In this document: in pieces, positions 1-7,181 of the stretch
Position numbering within the stretch: the first letter of the stretch is position 1
How the letters are laid out: every line of letters begins with the position of its first letter
NCBI GenBank assembly: GCA_964471755.1
Contig: CAYYJM010000224.1
Coordinates: forward strand, 1-10,960
Direction: 5' to 3'
DNA: 10,960 bases
DNA from: CAYYJM01 sp964471755
GTDB taxonomy: Bacteria; Planctomycetota; Planctomycetia; Gemmatales; Gemmataceae
Translations under genes and position numbers: made by a program
Notes under the pieces: generated by a model
Seen by the model: the letters and a program-made list of their open reading frames with translations, nothing else
Told to the model about the DNA's origin: nothing
The model's database searches: none

Positions 1-68
1 AGCGTGGGGCGTCAGCCCCATGACTCTTCGGTCGGAGAGAAATACTCATGGGGCTAACGCCCCACGCT
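1..68. repeat. Palindromic intergenic element, 23-bp arms
   Basis: Positions 1-23 and 46-68 are inverted copies (22 of 23 bases pair) around a 22-nt loop, giving a strong GC-rich hairpin. The core of the left arm is GTGGGGCGTCAGCCCCATGA. The left arm starts at base 1, so the element may extend beyond the window. It lies 32 bp past the stop codon of the minus-strand coiled-coil gene and could help end its transcript, but it has no T-run typical of an intrinsic terminator. A degenerate copy of one arm occurs at 7182-7205, which suggests a dispersed repeat rather than a gene-specific terminator. Confidence 0.8.
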
Positions 69-100
69 CGCCGAAGAGACGCTCCCGGCTCGCCAGGAGT

Positions 101-877
101 TTACTTGTCGCTCAGCGCCTGCCGGGCGGCGTTCTTTGTCTCCTCAAGCGTGGGGCTGGTCGGCTTCGTTCGGGGAGGCGTCAGGCCATAGCGGGCGTTG
201 ACCTCCTCGAACTTCTCTTCTTCCTGCATGCGTGTTTGCAGCAGACCCAGCAGACGCTCGGCCTCGGCGAGGTCGTTGCCGTCCACCGGCGAGCGGTTCT
301 CGGCCTGCTTCAGTCGCAGCAGTTCCAGCTGGGCTTCCAGCTTCTCGACGACGACGATCAGTTCCTGCTGACGCTGCCGGGTCTGCTGGATGCGCTCATC
401 GCTGGCATCGACGACCTGTTTGCGAGCGGCCAGGATCTCCTCGCGGGCCCGGAGCGTTTCCTTCGCGTTCTGGTAGGCGCGCGTGGTCTGGTCGAGTCGG
501 CTCTGGACGTCGGCGGCATCGACCTGCTTGCCGTCGGTCGTGACGAAGCCGGTGGCGGCCTCCAGGGCGTCGAGCATGACGCGCATGTCCTTCTGACGCT
601 GGCTCTGGGTGGACCTCAGGGCCTCGACTTCCTTCCGGAGGTTGTCGTAGGAGACTTCCAGTCGAGTCTGCTGCCGGGCGGCCTGCTTGAGACGGTCCTC
701 GACCCGGTGGATCTCTTGCCGCAGCTGCTTGATGCGCGTCTCGGGGCTGACCGACGCTTCGAGGTGGCTCTTGCAGTCGCCCCACCAGACGCGGAGCAGG
801 CTGCCCAGTTCGGTTTTCTTCAGGACGAACAGCCCGACGACAACGGCCAGGCCCACCACGATCAATTTCCGGCTCAT
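101..877 (-). CDS. Membrane-anchored coiled-coil protein, planctomycete type
   Basis: This is a 258-residue protein. Residues 5-19 form one hydrophobic N-terminal helix (LIVVGLAVVVGLFVL) after a short basic start, so the protein is probably a single-pass membrane protein or is held by an uncleaved signal anchor. Two long charged, heptad-like helices follow, at about 45-108 and 125-225, separated by a short break near TTDGKQ (113-118). The C-terminal tail is polar and Pro/Thr-rich. The order (TM helix, KKT-x-LGS, coil, short GKxV link, coil) resembles a conserved planctomycete family of unknown function that looks broadly PspA-like. That link is from memory of the family, not from a search. 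The ATG at 877 is chosen because GAGGAG lies 8 nt upstream (886-891) and the hydrophobic helix follows at once; the open frame to 1093 has no such support. The gene is divergent from the secreted DUF1570-like gene. No enzymatic motif is visible; a structural or scaffolding role is inference. Confidence 0.85.
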   Translation of the reverse strand: MSRKLIVVGLAVVVGLFVLKKTELGSLLRVWWGDCKSHLEASVSPETRIKQLRQEIHRVEDRLKQAARQQTRLEVSYDNLRKEVEALRSTQSQRQKDMRVMLDALEAATGFVTTDGKQVDAADVQSRLDQTTRAYQNAKETLRAREEILAARKQVVDASDERIQQTRQRQQELIVVVEKLEAQLELLRLKQAENRSPVDGNDLAEAERLLGLLQTRMQEEEKFEEVNARYGLTPPRTKPTSPTLEETKNAARQALSDK

Positions 878-1110
878 CGTTCTGGCTCCTCGGACAGGAA
901 GAGGAAAGAGAATCGGGTTGCGTTCCCCCGGAGTGAGGGCTGGCGAAGGCAAGCCCTTCTCCGAGGTACTTCGCTGACAGGTCGCGATTATTTTACCGGA
1001 AAGGGGTCGGCTCGGCCGGCTTTTCCATTTGCCAGGTCTGGCCTCGGGCGTCACAATGGCAGGAAGGCGGCGTTCGGGGACAGGCACCCTCACCGGGAGC
1101 GTGGTCGGCC
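878..1110. other. Divergent intergenic region, likely promoter-bearing
   Basis: These 233 bp separate the starts of two divergent genes, so promoters for both should lie here. The only AT-rich spot is around 987-996 (GATTATTTTACC), which could contain a -10 element on either strand. I cannot match a convincing -35 at proper spacing, so no promoter is called. Ribosome-binding sites sit at its two ends: GAGGAG on the minus strand (886-891) and GGGAG on the plus strand (1095-1099). Confidence 0.5.
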
Positions 1111-3207
1111 ATGATGAAACGCATAATCGCGGGGGCTCTCTTCCTGCTGGTGGTCCAGGTCAGCAGCAGCTCGGCAGATTTGTTGATCCTGGTGGCCAAC
1201 GTCGGGCAGTCCAAGGCGGTCGGCGGCGGCGGTATGGGCCCCGGCGGCTTCCCTGGCCCCGGACCGATGGGTCCTGGTCCTGGTCCGGGTCCCGGTCCAG
1301 GTCCTGGCTTCCCTGGCCCCGGCCCGATGGGCCCCGGTCCCGGCGGCTTCCCTGGCCCCGGCCCGATGGGCCCCGGCATGGGCGGCTTCGGCATGGGGGA
1401 GAACGGCTACGACCTGCTCGAAGAGGTCGCCACCAATGTCGTCTCCGTCGTGGTCGATTTTGAACCGGGCCAGAAGCTCACTCCCGTCACCTACGATCAG
1501 TTCAAGAAGGGGCAGGGGCACTACGACATCCTCTACGCCCGGACTCACTGGGGCACCGCTCCGGTGATCAGCCGTGAGGTGATGGTGAACCAGGGCAGCG
1601 AGGTCCACGCCATCGCCAATCTGCCCATCGAGCAGGATCCCAAGCGGGGCGGTCGGCCGTTCCATTCCGCGAGCAAACTCTTTAACGAGGAAGCCACCCG
1701 CGTCAACTCGAAGTCCGACGCCACCATCGACGAGCGTCTGGAGTTGGCCGAACTGGCTCTCGGCTACGGACTGGTGGATCGCTGTGTCGAGGTCATGACC
1801 CGACTGGCCGACGACGAGAAGCACAAGACCCACCTGGCCGTTCAGGCCTTCGCCAAGGTCCACAAGGCCCTGACCGAGCAGAATCTCAAGGAGCCGACCG
1901 GCCCGGTCGTCGCTCGCCTGCGGGAGTCGGGCAAGTACCGCGTCGAGAATGGTCGGCACTACCAGCTTTTCCACGATCTGCCGCAGGCCGATTTCAATGA
2001 CGGCCGAATTCGTCTGGAACGGCTGGAGAACGGCTACAAGACCGTCTTCTACTGGTTCGCTCTGCGCGGTGTCGAGCTACCTCTGCCGCCGGTGAAGCTG
2101 ATGGCCGTGCTGACCAGCAGCGACGAGGACTACAAGCAGCTGCACCATCTGCTGGGCAAGTCACCGCAGGTGGTTGACAGCTTCCACGCTCGCCGTGAGA
2201 ACCTGGCCGTCTTCTCGGCTCATCGCTCCGACCGGGCCTACGACGCGCTGGAGAAATTCGCGGCCACGACCTACTTCACGGACGGCTCGAATAGCCGATC
2301 CGACCTGGCCAAGGCGAAGGTCGGAAAGCGGCCCAACAGCTTCAAGGACCAGCAGGCCCTGACCTTCACCCTCATGCTCGAGGCCATGGAGGCGCAGGGC
2401 GAAATCGCCGGCTCGTCGCATCAGAGCGCCCGGCAGTTGCTGTTCGCATCGGGTGTCGTGCCGCGGAACGTTCACGTTCCCGAGTGGGCGCAGTTCGGCT
2501 TCGCCAGCTTCTTCGAGACGCCGCTCGATTCGCCTCTGGGCAGCGCTGGCAAACCCAGTGCCAAGCATCTGCCCGTGTTCCGCGAATTGCAGAAGGCCGC
2601 CAAGGACAAGAAGAAGACCAAGGTCGATCGTCTGGAGTCGCAGCTCACCTCGGTGACGCTCCGGGAGATCGTTACCGACGAACACTTCCGTCAGGCAGCC
2701 CTGACGGCGGACAGCACGGCCAGCAACTCGCAGTTGATCAAGGCCCGGGCCACCTCCTGGGCTCTGATGTACTACCTGATGCGGCACCAGCGCGATGGCC
2801 TGGCCCGCTACTGGAAGGAACTGAGCAAGCTACCGCGTGACATGGAACTGGACGAGGATCAGCTCTGGACCTGCTTCGCCAGGGCCTTCGATGCGGTCGA
2901 TCCCAAGACCGGCACCGTCAACGTTCGCAAGTTGAACGACCTGGCGCGCCGCTGGCAGGACGATCTGCAATGGCTCAACGTGCCGGCCAAGGATGTCCTG
3001 GAGAAGGTCGTCGAGGCCCGCAAGGACGTTGAGAAGATCGCTCGGGGCGAGGTTCCGCCGACAAACCCGCAGGGAGGCCCCGGCGGTCAGCCCGGTTTCC
3101 CCGGCCCCGGCGGTGGTCAGCCCGGCTTCCCCGGCCCCGGTGGCGGTCAGCCTGGCTTCCCTGGTCCGGGCGGCGGACGGCCTGGCTTCCCTGGACCCGG
3201 CCGCTAG
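1111..3207 (+). CDS. Secreted DUF1570-like protein with Gly/Pro-rich ends
   Basis: This is a 698-residue protein. A signal peptide (1 to about 22, MMKRIIAGALFLLVVQVSSSSA) predicts export. Residues 38-96 are almost all Gly/Pro/Met/Phe, built on GFPGPGPMGP. A mixed alpha/beta body of about 550 residues follows. Residues 657-696 are four 10-residue GGGQPGFPGP units. The body resembles planctomycete DUF1570 proteins: YWFALRG near 312-318, then an HQSARQLLF segment (437-445) and WAQFGFASFFE (459-469). From memory, DUF1570 proteins have HExxH and WLxEGxAxYF there, as in gluzincin metallopeptidases. Here Glu becomes Gln438, the second His becomes Arg441 and the distal Glu becomes Phe462, so this copy is probably catalytically dead. 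It could bind a ligand or act in the cell surface. The start is the first of two tandem ATGs, with GGGAG 11 nt upstream. The function is unknown; the family assignment is moderate and export is likely. Confidence 0.88.
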   Translation: MMKRIIAGALFLLVVQVSSSSADLLILVANVGQSKAVGGGGMGPGGFPGPGPMGPGPGPGPGPGPGFPGPGPMGPGPGGFPGPGPMGPGMGGFGMGENGYDLLEEVATNVVSVVVDFEPGQKLTPVTYDQFKKGQGHYDILYARTHWGTAPVISREVMVNQGSEVHAIANLPIEQDPKRGGRPFHSASKLFNEEATRVNSKSDATIDERLELAELALGYGLVDRCVEVMTRLADDEKHKTHLAVQAFAKVHKALTEQNLKEPTGPVVARLRESGKYRVENGRHYQLFHDLPQADFNDGRIRLERLENGYKTVFYWFALRGVELPLPPVKLMAVLTSSDEDYKQLHHLLGKSPQVVDSFHARRENLAVFSAHRSDRAYDALEKFAATTYFTDGSNSRSDLAKAKVGKRPNSFKDQQALTFTLMLEAMEAQGEIAGSSHQSARQLLFASGVVPRNVHVPEWAQFGFASFFETPLDSPLGSAGKPSAKHLPVFRELQKAAKDKKKTKVDRLESQLTSVTLREIVTDEHFRQAALTADSTASNSQLIKARATSWALMYYLMRHQRDGLARYWKELSKLPRDMELDEDQLWTCFARAFDAVDPKTGTVNVRKLNDLARRWQDDLQWLNVPAKDVLEKVVEARKDVEKIARGEVPPTNPQGGPGGQPGFPGPGGGQPGFPGPGGGQPGFPGPGGGRPGFPGPGR
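1246..1380 (+). repeat. In-frame GFPGPGPMGP repeats, N-terminal tract
   Basis: Three near-identical DNA copies of GGCTTCCCTGGCCCCGG start at 1246, 1306 and 1345, each followed by an ACCGATGGG- or CCCGATGGG-type end. Between the first two lies a run of imperfect 6-bp GGTCCT/GGTCCG units (about 1270-1305). All are in frame with the secreted protein and encode its N-terminal Gly/Pro tract. Such repeats expand and contract easily by slippage. Confidence 0.85.
3079..3198 (+). repeat. Four 30-bp tandem repeats, C-terminal tract
   Basis: Four in-frame 30-bp units encode (P/G)GGQPGFPGP, GGGQPGFPGP, GGGQPGFPGP and GGGRPGFPGP at residues 657-696. The copies differ mostly at third codon positions (for example GGTTTCCCC, GGCTTCCCC, GGCTTCCCT), so they are not fresh duplications. 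The GFPGP motif is the same as in the N-terminal tract of this protein. Confidence 0.88.
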
Positions 3208-3233
3208 AACGGATCGATTCGACTCCTACCATT

Positions 3234-3287
3234 TAGCCGCCGGCTTGCCGGCGGTCTTCCAGGATACCGCCGGCAAGCTGGCGGCTA
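3234..3287. repeat. Palindromic element, 22-bp arms, before dehydrogenase
   Basis: Positions 3234-3255 and 3266-3287 are inverted copies with one mismatch around a 10-nt loop. The arm core is GCCGCCGGCTTGCCGGCGGT. It fills most of the 88-bp gap between the DUF1570-like gene and the dehydrogenase and ends 8 nt before the dehydrogenase ATG. It looks like a REP-type intergenic repeat. In RNA it would form a very stable hairpin that could end or weaken upstream transcription, or block ribosome access to the next gene. Confidence 0.85.
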
Positions 3288-3295
3288 CATCAGAC

Positions 3296-4318
3296 ATGAA
3301 AGCACTCAGCCTGGACGCTCCGCGCCAGTGGAAGCGCCTTGACATTGCTCCGCCAGAGGCTCCCGGGCCGGGCGAGGCGCTCGTCCGTGTTCACACCGTC
3401 GGCGTCTGTGGCACCGACCTGGGCGGCTATCTCGGCAAGATGCCCTTCTTCAGCTACCCGCGCATTCCCGGCCACGAGCTGGGCGTCGAGGTCGTCGCCG
3501 TCGGCGATGGGGTCGCCAACGTTCGGCCCGGCGATCGCTGTGCCGTCGAGCCGTACATCAACTGCCAGGTCTGCTACGCCTGTCGCAAGGGCAGGAACAA
3601 CTGCTGCGAGAAGCACCAGACTCTCGGCGTCCACTGCGACGGCGGTCTGCGGCCCTTCTTCACGGTCCCGGCTCGCAAGCTGCACGTCTCGCGTCAGCTT
3701 TCCTTCGAGCAGCTCGCCCTGGTCGAGACGCTCGCGGTTGGCTACCACGCCGTTCACCGTGCCGCGCTCCAGGCCGATGAGTCGTGCCTGATCATCGGTG
3801 CCGGTCCGATCGGTCTGGCGACCCTGGAGTTCGCCCGTCTGACCGGAGCGAAGATCGTCATGCTCGATGTCAACGCCCAGCGGCTCGATTTCTGCCAGGA
3901 TGTCATGGGCGTCGCGCACACGCTCCAGCCGTCCGACCAGCTCGACGCGCAGTTGAAGGCGCTGTGCGATGGCCACGGTCCCGACGTGGTCATCGACGCG
4001 ACCGGCAATGTCCACTCGATGTCAGCGGCGTTCGGCCTGATCGCTCACGGCGGCCGACTCGTCTACGTCGGCATCACGACCGAGGAGATCAAGTTCCGCC
4101 ATCCGGTTTTCCACCGGCCGGAGGGGACGCTCCTCTGTTCGCGGAACGCTCTGTCGCCGGACTTCGCGGCGATCATCGCCTTGATCGAGCAGGGCAAGAT
4201 CGACACCCGGCCGTGGATCACGCACCGGACGGCCTTCGACGACGTGATCGGTGTCTTCCCGTCCTATCTGGACCCGAAAACCGGCGTCGTCAAGGCGGTC
4301 ATCGAGGTGGGAGAGTGA
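3296..4318 (+). CDS. Zinc-dependent medium-chain alcohol/polyol dehydrogenase
   Basis: This is a 340-residue cytosolic oxidoreductase of the MDR superfamily, full length for the family. An N-terminal GroES-like domain (about 1-150) has catalytic zinc ligands Cys38 (VCGTD), His60-Glu61 (GHE) and Glu144. The structural zinc lobe has Cys90, Cys93, Cys96 and Cys104. The Rossmann domain carries G168-A-G-P-I-G173, and Asp191 ends the second strand, which favours NAD(H) over NADP(H). It should oxidise a secondary alcohol or sugar alcohol/acid to a ketone. The sequence style is closest to sorbitol, threonine or sugar-acid dehydrogenases, but the substrate cannot be read from sequence. The ATG at 3296 gives the typical MKALxLxAP start. 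No Shine-Dalgarno sequence is visible, because a palindromic element ends 8 nt upstream. The open frame continues upstream into the preceding gene without support. The next gene starts 5 bp after this stop, so the two are probably cotranscribed. Confidence 0.95.
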   Translation: MKALSLDAPRQWKRLDIAPPEAPGPGEALVRVHTVGVCGTDLGGYLGKMPFFSYPRIPGHELGVEVVAVGDGVANVRPGDRCAVEPYINCQVCYACRKGRNNCCEKHQTLGVHCDGGLRPFFTVPARKLHVSRQLSFEQLALVETLAVGYHAVHRAALQADESCLIIGAGPIGLATLEFARLTGAKIVMLDVNAQRLDFCQDVMGVAHTLQPSDQLDAQLKALCDGHGPDVVIDATGNVHSMSAAFGLIAHGGRLVYVGITTEEIKFRHPVFHRPEGTLLCSRNALSPDFAAIIALIEQGKIDTRPWITHRTAFDDVIGVFPSYLDPKTGVVKAVIEVGE

Positions 4319-4323
4319 TCGTG

Positions 4324-4854
4324 ATGCGACAGGGCCTCGTGGCGTTGCTTCTCCTGGCGATCCCGGGCATCGCCATCGGCCAGCCGCTGCCGTCGGATGG
4401 CCGCGTCTCGCTCCGGTTCGATAGCGTTCAGAGCATCACACGGGGTTCGATCGCCGATCCGTTCAAGATCCAGGTCGGCCCCGATGGCATCGTCGATCCG
4501 AGTCGGCCGGTCTACGTCAAGGCGTCGTTCAAGGTGCCCGGAACGGATCGGCGGATGAAGGAACAGGATCGTCGCAAGGTACGTGAGGTCCTCCAGGCCG
4601 ATCGCGTGGCGATCGCTGTCGAGTTCCCGCCGGCCAGTCCGACAGAGAAGCCGATCCGCACGCAGGGTTGGCTTCGGCCGGACTTCTGCTGTGGCAAGGG
4701 ACTCGATGGCACCTTTCTCATCCCGGCCCGGGCTCGTCGAGGTGAGACGACGCTGCGTTTTTCCTGGTCGAGTTCGGGTAGTCTGCGGGCCGGTTCCACG
4801 ACGCTCGACCTGACGCTCGGTCCGCTGCCGGACAGGGGTTGGTTCTGGCCGTGA
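4324..4854 (+). CDS. Small secreted protein of unknown function
   Basis: This 176-residue protein has a signal peptide (1 to about 19, MRQGLVALLLLAIPGIAIG), so it is probably exported. The mature part is rich in alternating hydrophobic residues, typical of a beta-sandwich: VSLRFDSV, PVYVKASFKV, RVAIAVEF, TTLRFSWSS, TTLDLTLG. One Cys-Cys pair (122-123, DFCCGKG) is conspicuous and could form a disulphide or metal site. I do not recognise the family. The ATG at 4324 follows the dehydrogenase stop by 5 bp and has GGGAG at 4309-4313. A GTG at 4321 would add one residue. The tight spacing suggests translational coupling with the dehydrogenase, but a functional link between a cytosolic enzyme and a secreted protein is not evident. 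The stop lies 8 bp from the stop of the convergent minus-strand gene. Confidence 0.85.
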   Translation: MRQGLVALLLLAIPGIAIGQPLPSDGRVSLRFDSVQSITRGSIADPFKIQVGPDGIVDPSRPVYVKASFKVPGTDRRMKEQDRRKVREVLQADRVAIAVEFPPASPTEKPIRTQGWLRPDFCCGKGLDGTFLIPARARRGETTLRFSWSSSGSLRAGSTTLDLTLGPLPDRGWFWP

Positions 4855-4862
4855 GTCGTGGC

Positions 4863-5294
4863 TCAGTCCTTCGGCAGTTCCTTGCCGCCGACGGTCTTGA
4901 TGCCTTCGCGGCTGACCACGCCGACGACGTAGCGGAAGCCGGGCCGGAGATCGCGGGTGGACACGCCGCCGACCTGGAGATCGCCCTTGTCGGAATCGAC
5001 CGTGGCCGCCAGCGACAGCCGACTGCCGACCGTCGTGGTCACCAGGACGAGATCCTTCGCGAAGTTGATCCGCGGTTTCTGTTCGCCGAGTTTCCAGGCG
5101 GTGAACAGTTCGTCAAAGGCTTTCTGGGTCGCGATGACACCGTTGGCCGGCTTCTTCTTTTCGAGAGTCCGATCGTCGAGAGAGCCCTGGTAGAGGATCT
5201 TGACGTCGAGCTTCTTGCTCTCGGCACGAACTTCGCCGGTGAGCAGAAGTGCCCCGGCAACGAGCGCGATCATCCCGAACAGCATCCGCACCAT
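4863..5294 (-). CDS. Small secreted protein, possibly PrcB-like
   Basis: This 143-residue protein has a clear signal peptide (about 1-24, cleavage near VRA/ES). The mature domain has ANGVIATQKAFDELFTAW (50-67), then PRINFAKDLVLV (74-85) and strand-rich sequence to the end. This layout (a residue-insertion step into a W-containing helix, then p-x-I/V-D/N-F-x-k-x-L/M-V-L) recalls the PrcB C-terminal domain family. That family also occurs in standalone exported proteins. The match is by eye and weak. The start at 5294 is well supported by GGAGG 6 nt upstream (5301-5305). The open frame continues upstream to 6032, but only as the antisense of the LRR gene. It is divergent from the damaged TIGR02996-LRR gene and convergent with the small secreted protein, with no room for a separate terminator between the stops. 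Confidence 0.85.
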   Translation of the reverse strand: MVRMLFGMIALVAGALLLTGEVRAESKKLDVKILYQGSLDDRTLEKKKPANGVIATQKAFDELFTAWKLGEQKPRINFAKDLVLVTTTVGSRLSLAATVDSDKGDLQVGGVSTRDLRPGFRYVVGVVSREGIKTVGGKELPKD

Positions 5295-5507
5295 GATGGA
5301 CCTCCAGAGGGGATAAGGGAACGGGCCTGCGGCGAACGGCGCGAGTCGCCCGGCGGGGCTATTGTTGCTCCCGGCGATGCACCGGACAAGCCCCCGTCGG
5401 ATTTTCGTCGGGATGGACGGCGAGGCCGGGGCGAGGTAGAATTCCCCCACGTCCATCTTCTGGACGCCGACCGCGTCTCCAACACTGAGGCCGTTGCGCC
5501 TCTTCTC
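5295..5507. other. Divergent intergenic region upstream of damaged LRR gene
   Basis: These 213 bp separate the PrcB-like gene start from the LRR gene's ATA codon. TAGAAT near 5436-5441 resembles a -10 box for the plus strand, but I find no matching -35 and call no promoter. In all three plus-strand frames no ATG leads into the TIGR02996 domain: the ATGs at 5293, 5296 and 5377 are in another frame and stop quickly. Confidence 0.5.
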
Positions 5508-7167
5508 ATAACGCTTGAAGTAGCCTTCAACGAGGACATCCTTCAACATCCCGACGACGACACGCCTCGGCTGATCTTCGCCGACTGGCTCGACGATCAC
5601 GGCCAGGCGGATCGAGCCGAGTTCGTCCGCGCGCAGATCGAGTTGGCGAGCCACGGGCCGGACGAGCCACGAGGCACGGCCCTCGCCGAGCGCGAGGCCG
5701 ACCTCCTGGCCGAACACGGCGACGAGTGGCGGGCATCGTTTCAGTCCCTCGGGGCGACACGGGTCGAGTTCCGCCGCGGCTTTGTTGAGGTCGTCGAGTT
5801 TGACCGCCTCCGGGCCGAGCCGGTGCGGAGGTGTCTGCGGCTGGCTCCGATCCGTGACCTCCGGGCTCGACAGGCCGACGCGGCCGGTGCCGTCGCGGTG
5901 GCTGGCCTGCCCGAACTGGCCCGCCTGCGGTCGCTTCATCTCTCGTCGCGGCGTGGCCGTGGATTTCGGCCCGGCCGGAGCCCTGGCACTGGCCGAGTGT
6001 CCCTTCCTGACGGGGTTGACCTCACTGACCATGATTCAGGGCATCATCGGGCTGGAGGGAGTGCGGGCCCTGGCCGAGTCGCCTCACCTCCCGGCGCTGA
6101 CACGGTTGAGTCTCCCTGGCAACGACCTGACTGACGAGAGCGCCCTCGCACTGGCCGAGTCGCCTCTGCTGCCGCGGCTCCGCTGGCTCGACCTGGCCTG
6201 GAACCAGGTGCGCATCACCGGGCTGGCTTCACTGATCGCTTCGCCGGCCTGCGCCGGGCTGGAGATGATGAACCTGGACGACAACAACCTTTACGGGCCG
6301 GAGATCGCTCGGGTCATCGCGACGGCCGGCCATCTGGACCGACTGACCTACCTGCACCTGGGAGAGGCTCACATCGGCGTGGAAGGGGCCGCCGCGCTGG
6401 CCGGGGCCGCTCACCTGGCGTCGCTGCGGACCCTCGTGGTGCAGTCTTGCGAACTGGGCGACGAGGGCGTGCAGCTGCTGGCACAATCGCCGCACCTGGC
6501 CGGACTGCGCGAACTCTGGCTGTGTCACAATGGCGTCACCCGGGCCGGCCTCGCCGCCCTGGCCACGGCGGCATTCTGGCCAGGACTTCAGCTCCTCACC
6601 CTGAACGATGACAGCCTGGATGATGACGCCGTCCGGGCTCTGGCCGACTCCCCTGCCCTCACGACCCTGTACCTCTGGTCCGCCGTCGTCGGCCCGGCCG
6701 GGCTGGGAGCGCTGGGTGACAAGAGGATGCCCCGGCTGACTGACCTTCACCTCAACAGTCTGCGGTCGATGGGCGATGCGGGCCTCATCCGTCTGCTGGC
6801 CGGGTCCGGCCTGATCGGTCTGCGGAACCTGAGCCTGTCCGGGACGAGGATCACGGCGGCCGGCCTGGTGGCCCTGGCGACATCGCCGCGCCTGGCGCAA
6901 CTGACCCGGCTCTCGATTGTCAATGAACGGATCGGCGACGCGGGAGTGCAGGCCCTGGCAGCGTCGCCGTTCGCGACCGGGCTGCGCGAACTCGTGCTGT
7001 GCGGCTGCGAAATCGGCCCGAACGGTGCCCTGGCCCTGGCGAAATCGCCGCACCTGGGACGGCTTTCTCTGCTGTCATTGTATCGCAACCCGGTCGGTTC
7101 AGATGAAGCCGGCCAGGAGGTGCGCGATCGGTTTGGCGATCGGGTGCAACTCTCGCTGCCTCGGTAG
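5508..7167 (+). pseudogene. TIGR02996-domain leucine-rich repeat protein, frameshifted and startless
   Basis: Two frames join into one gene. The first frame (5508 to about 5945) encodes a TIGR02996 domain (EDILQHPDDDTPRLIFADWL at 5532-5591), then a conserved linker ending LPELARLRSLHLS. From 5962 the next frame (+1) carries about 14 leucine-rich repeats of 24-28 residues of ribonuclease-inhibitor type, each close to LxxLxLxxNxLxxxGxxALAxSPHL. It ends with VRDRFGDRVQLSLPR, a usual end for this family. The switch lies within 5943-5962 and needs one extra or two missing bases. There is no ATG, GTG or TTG in frame upstream. The family's usual M-T-x-E start aligns with ATA-ACG-CTT-GAA at 5508, so the start codon seems to have changed from ATG to ATA. 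No ribosome-binding site precedes it. The protein would be a cytosolic interaction scaffold of unknown partner. Both lesions together favour a pseudogene; sequencing error is the alternative. A GTG at 5953 could start an LRR-only protein but has no Shine-Dalgarno sequence. Confidence 0.8.
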
Positions 7168-7181
7168 CGGGGGCAGTCGCG

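Noticed and set aside
20..1114. 364-codon plus-strand open frame opposite the coiled-coil gene
   Set aside because: It is the antisense of the coiled-coil gene, with no ribosome-binding site and low-complexity Leu/Gly/Arg content typical of shadow frames in GC-rich DNA. The minus-strand gene has a good start site and a recognisable protein pattern.
1246..1380. True collagen-like triple-helix repeat
   Set aside because: The tract lacks a steady Gly-X-Y period: stretches such as GPGPGPGPGPG and GGFGMGENG break the triplet register. It is Gly/Pro-rich but should not form a collagen helix.
4839..5507. Long upstream extension of the TIGR02996 frame
   Set aside because: The frame is open back to 4839 but overlaps the well-supported minus-strand secreted gene and its signal peptide. 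The residues before the ATA at 5508 do not resemble the family.
5953..7167. Intact LRR-only gene starting at GTG 5953
   Set aside because: It has no Shine-Dalgarno sequence, and the conserved TIGR02996 domain and linker in the upstream frame end exactly where this frame picks up. A single damaged gene explains the data better.
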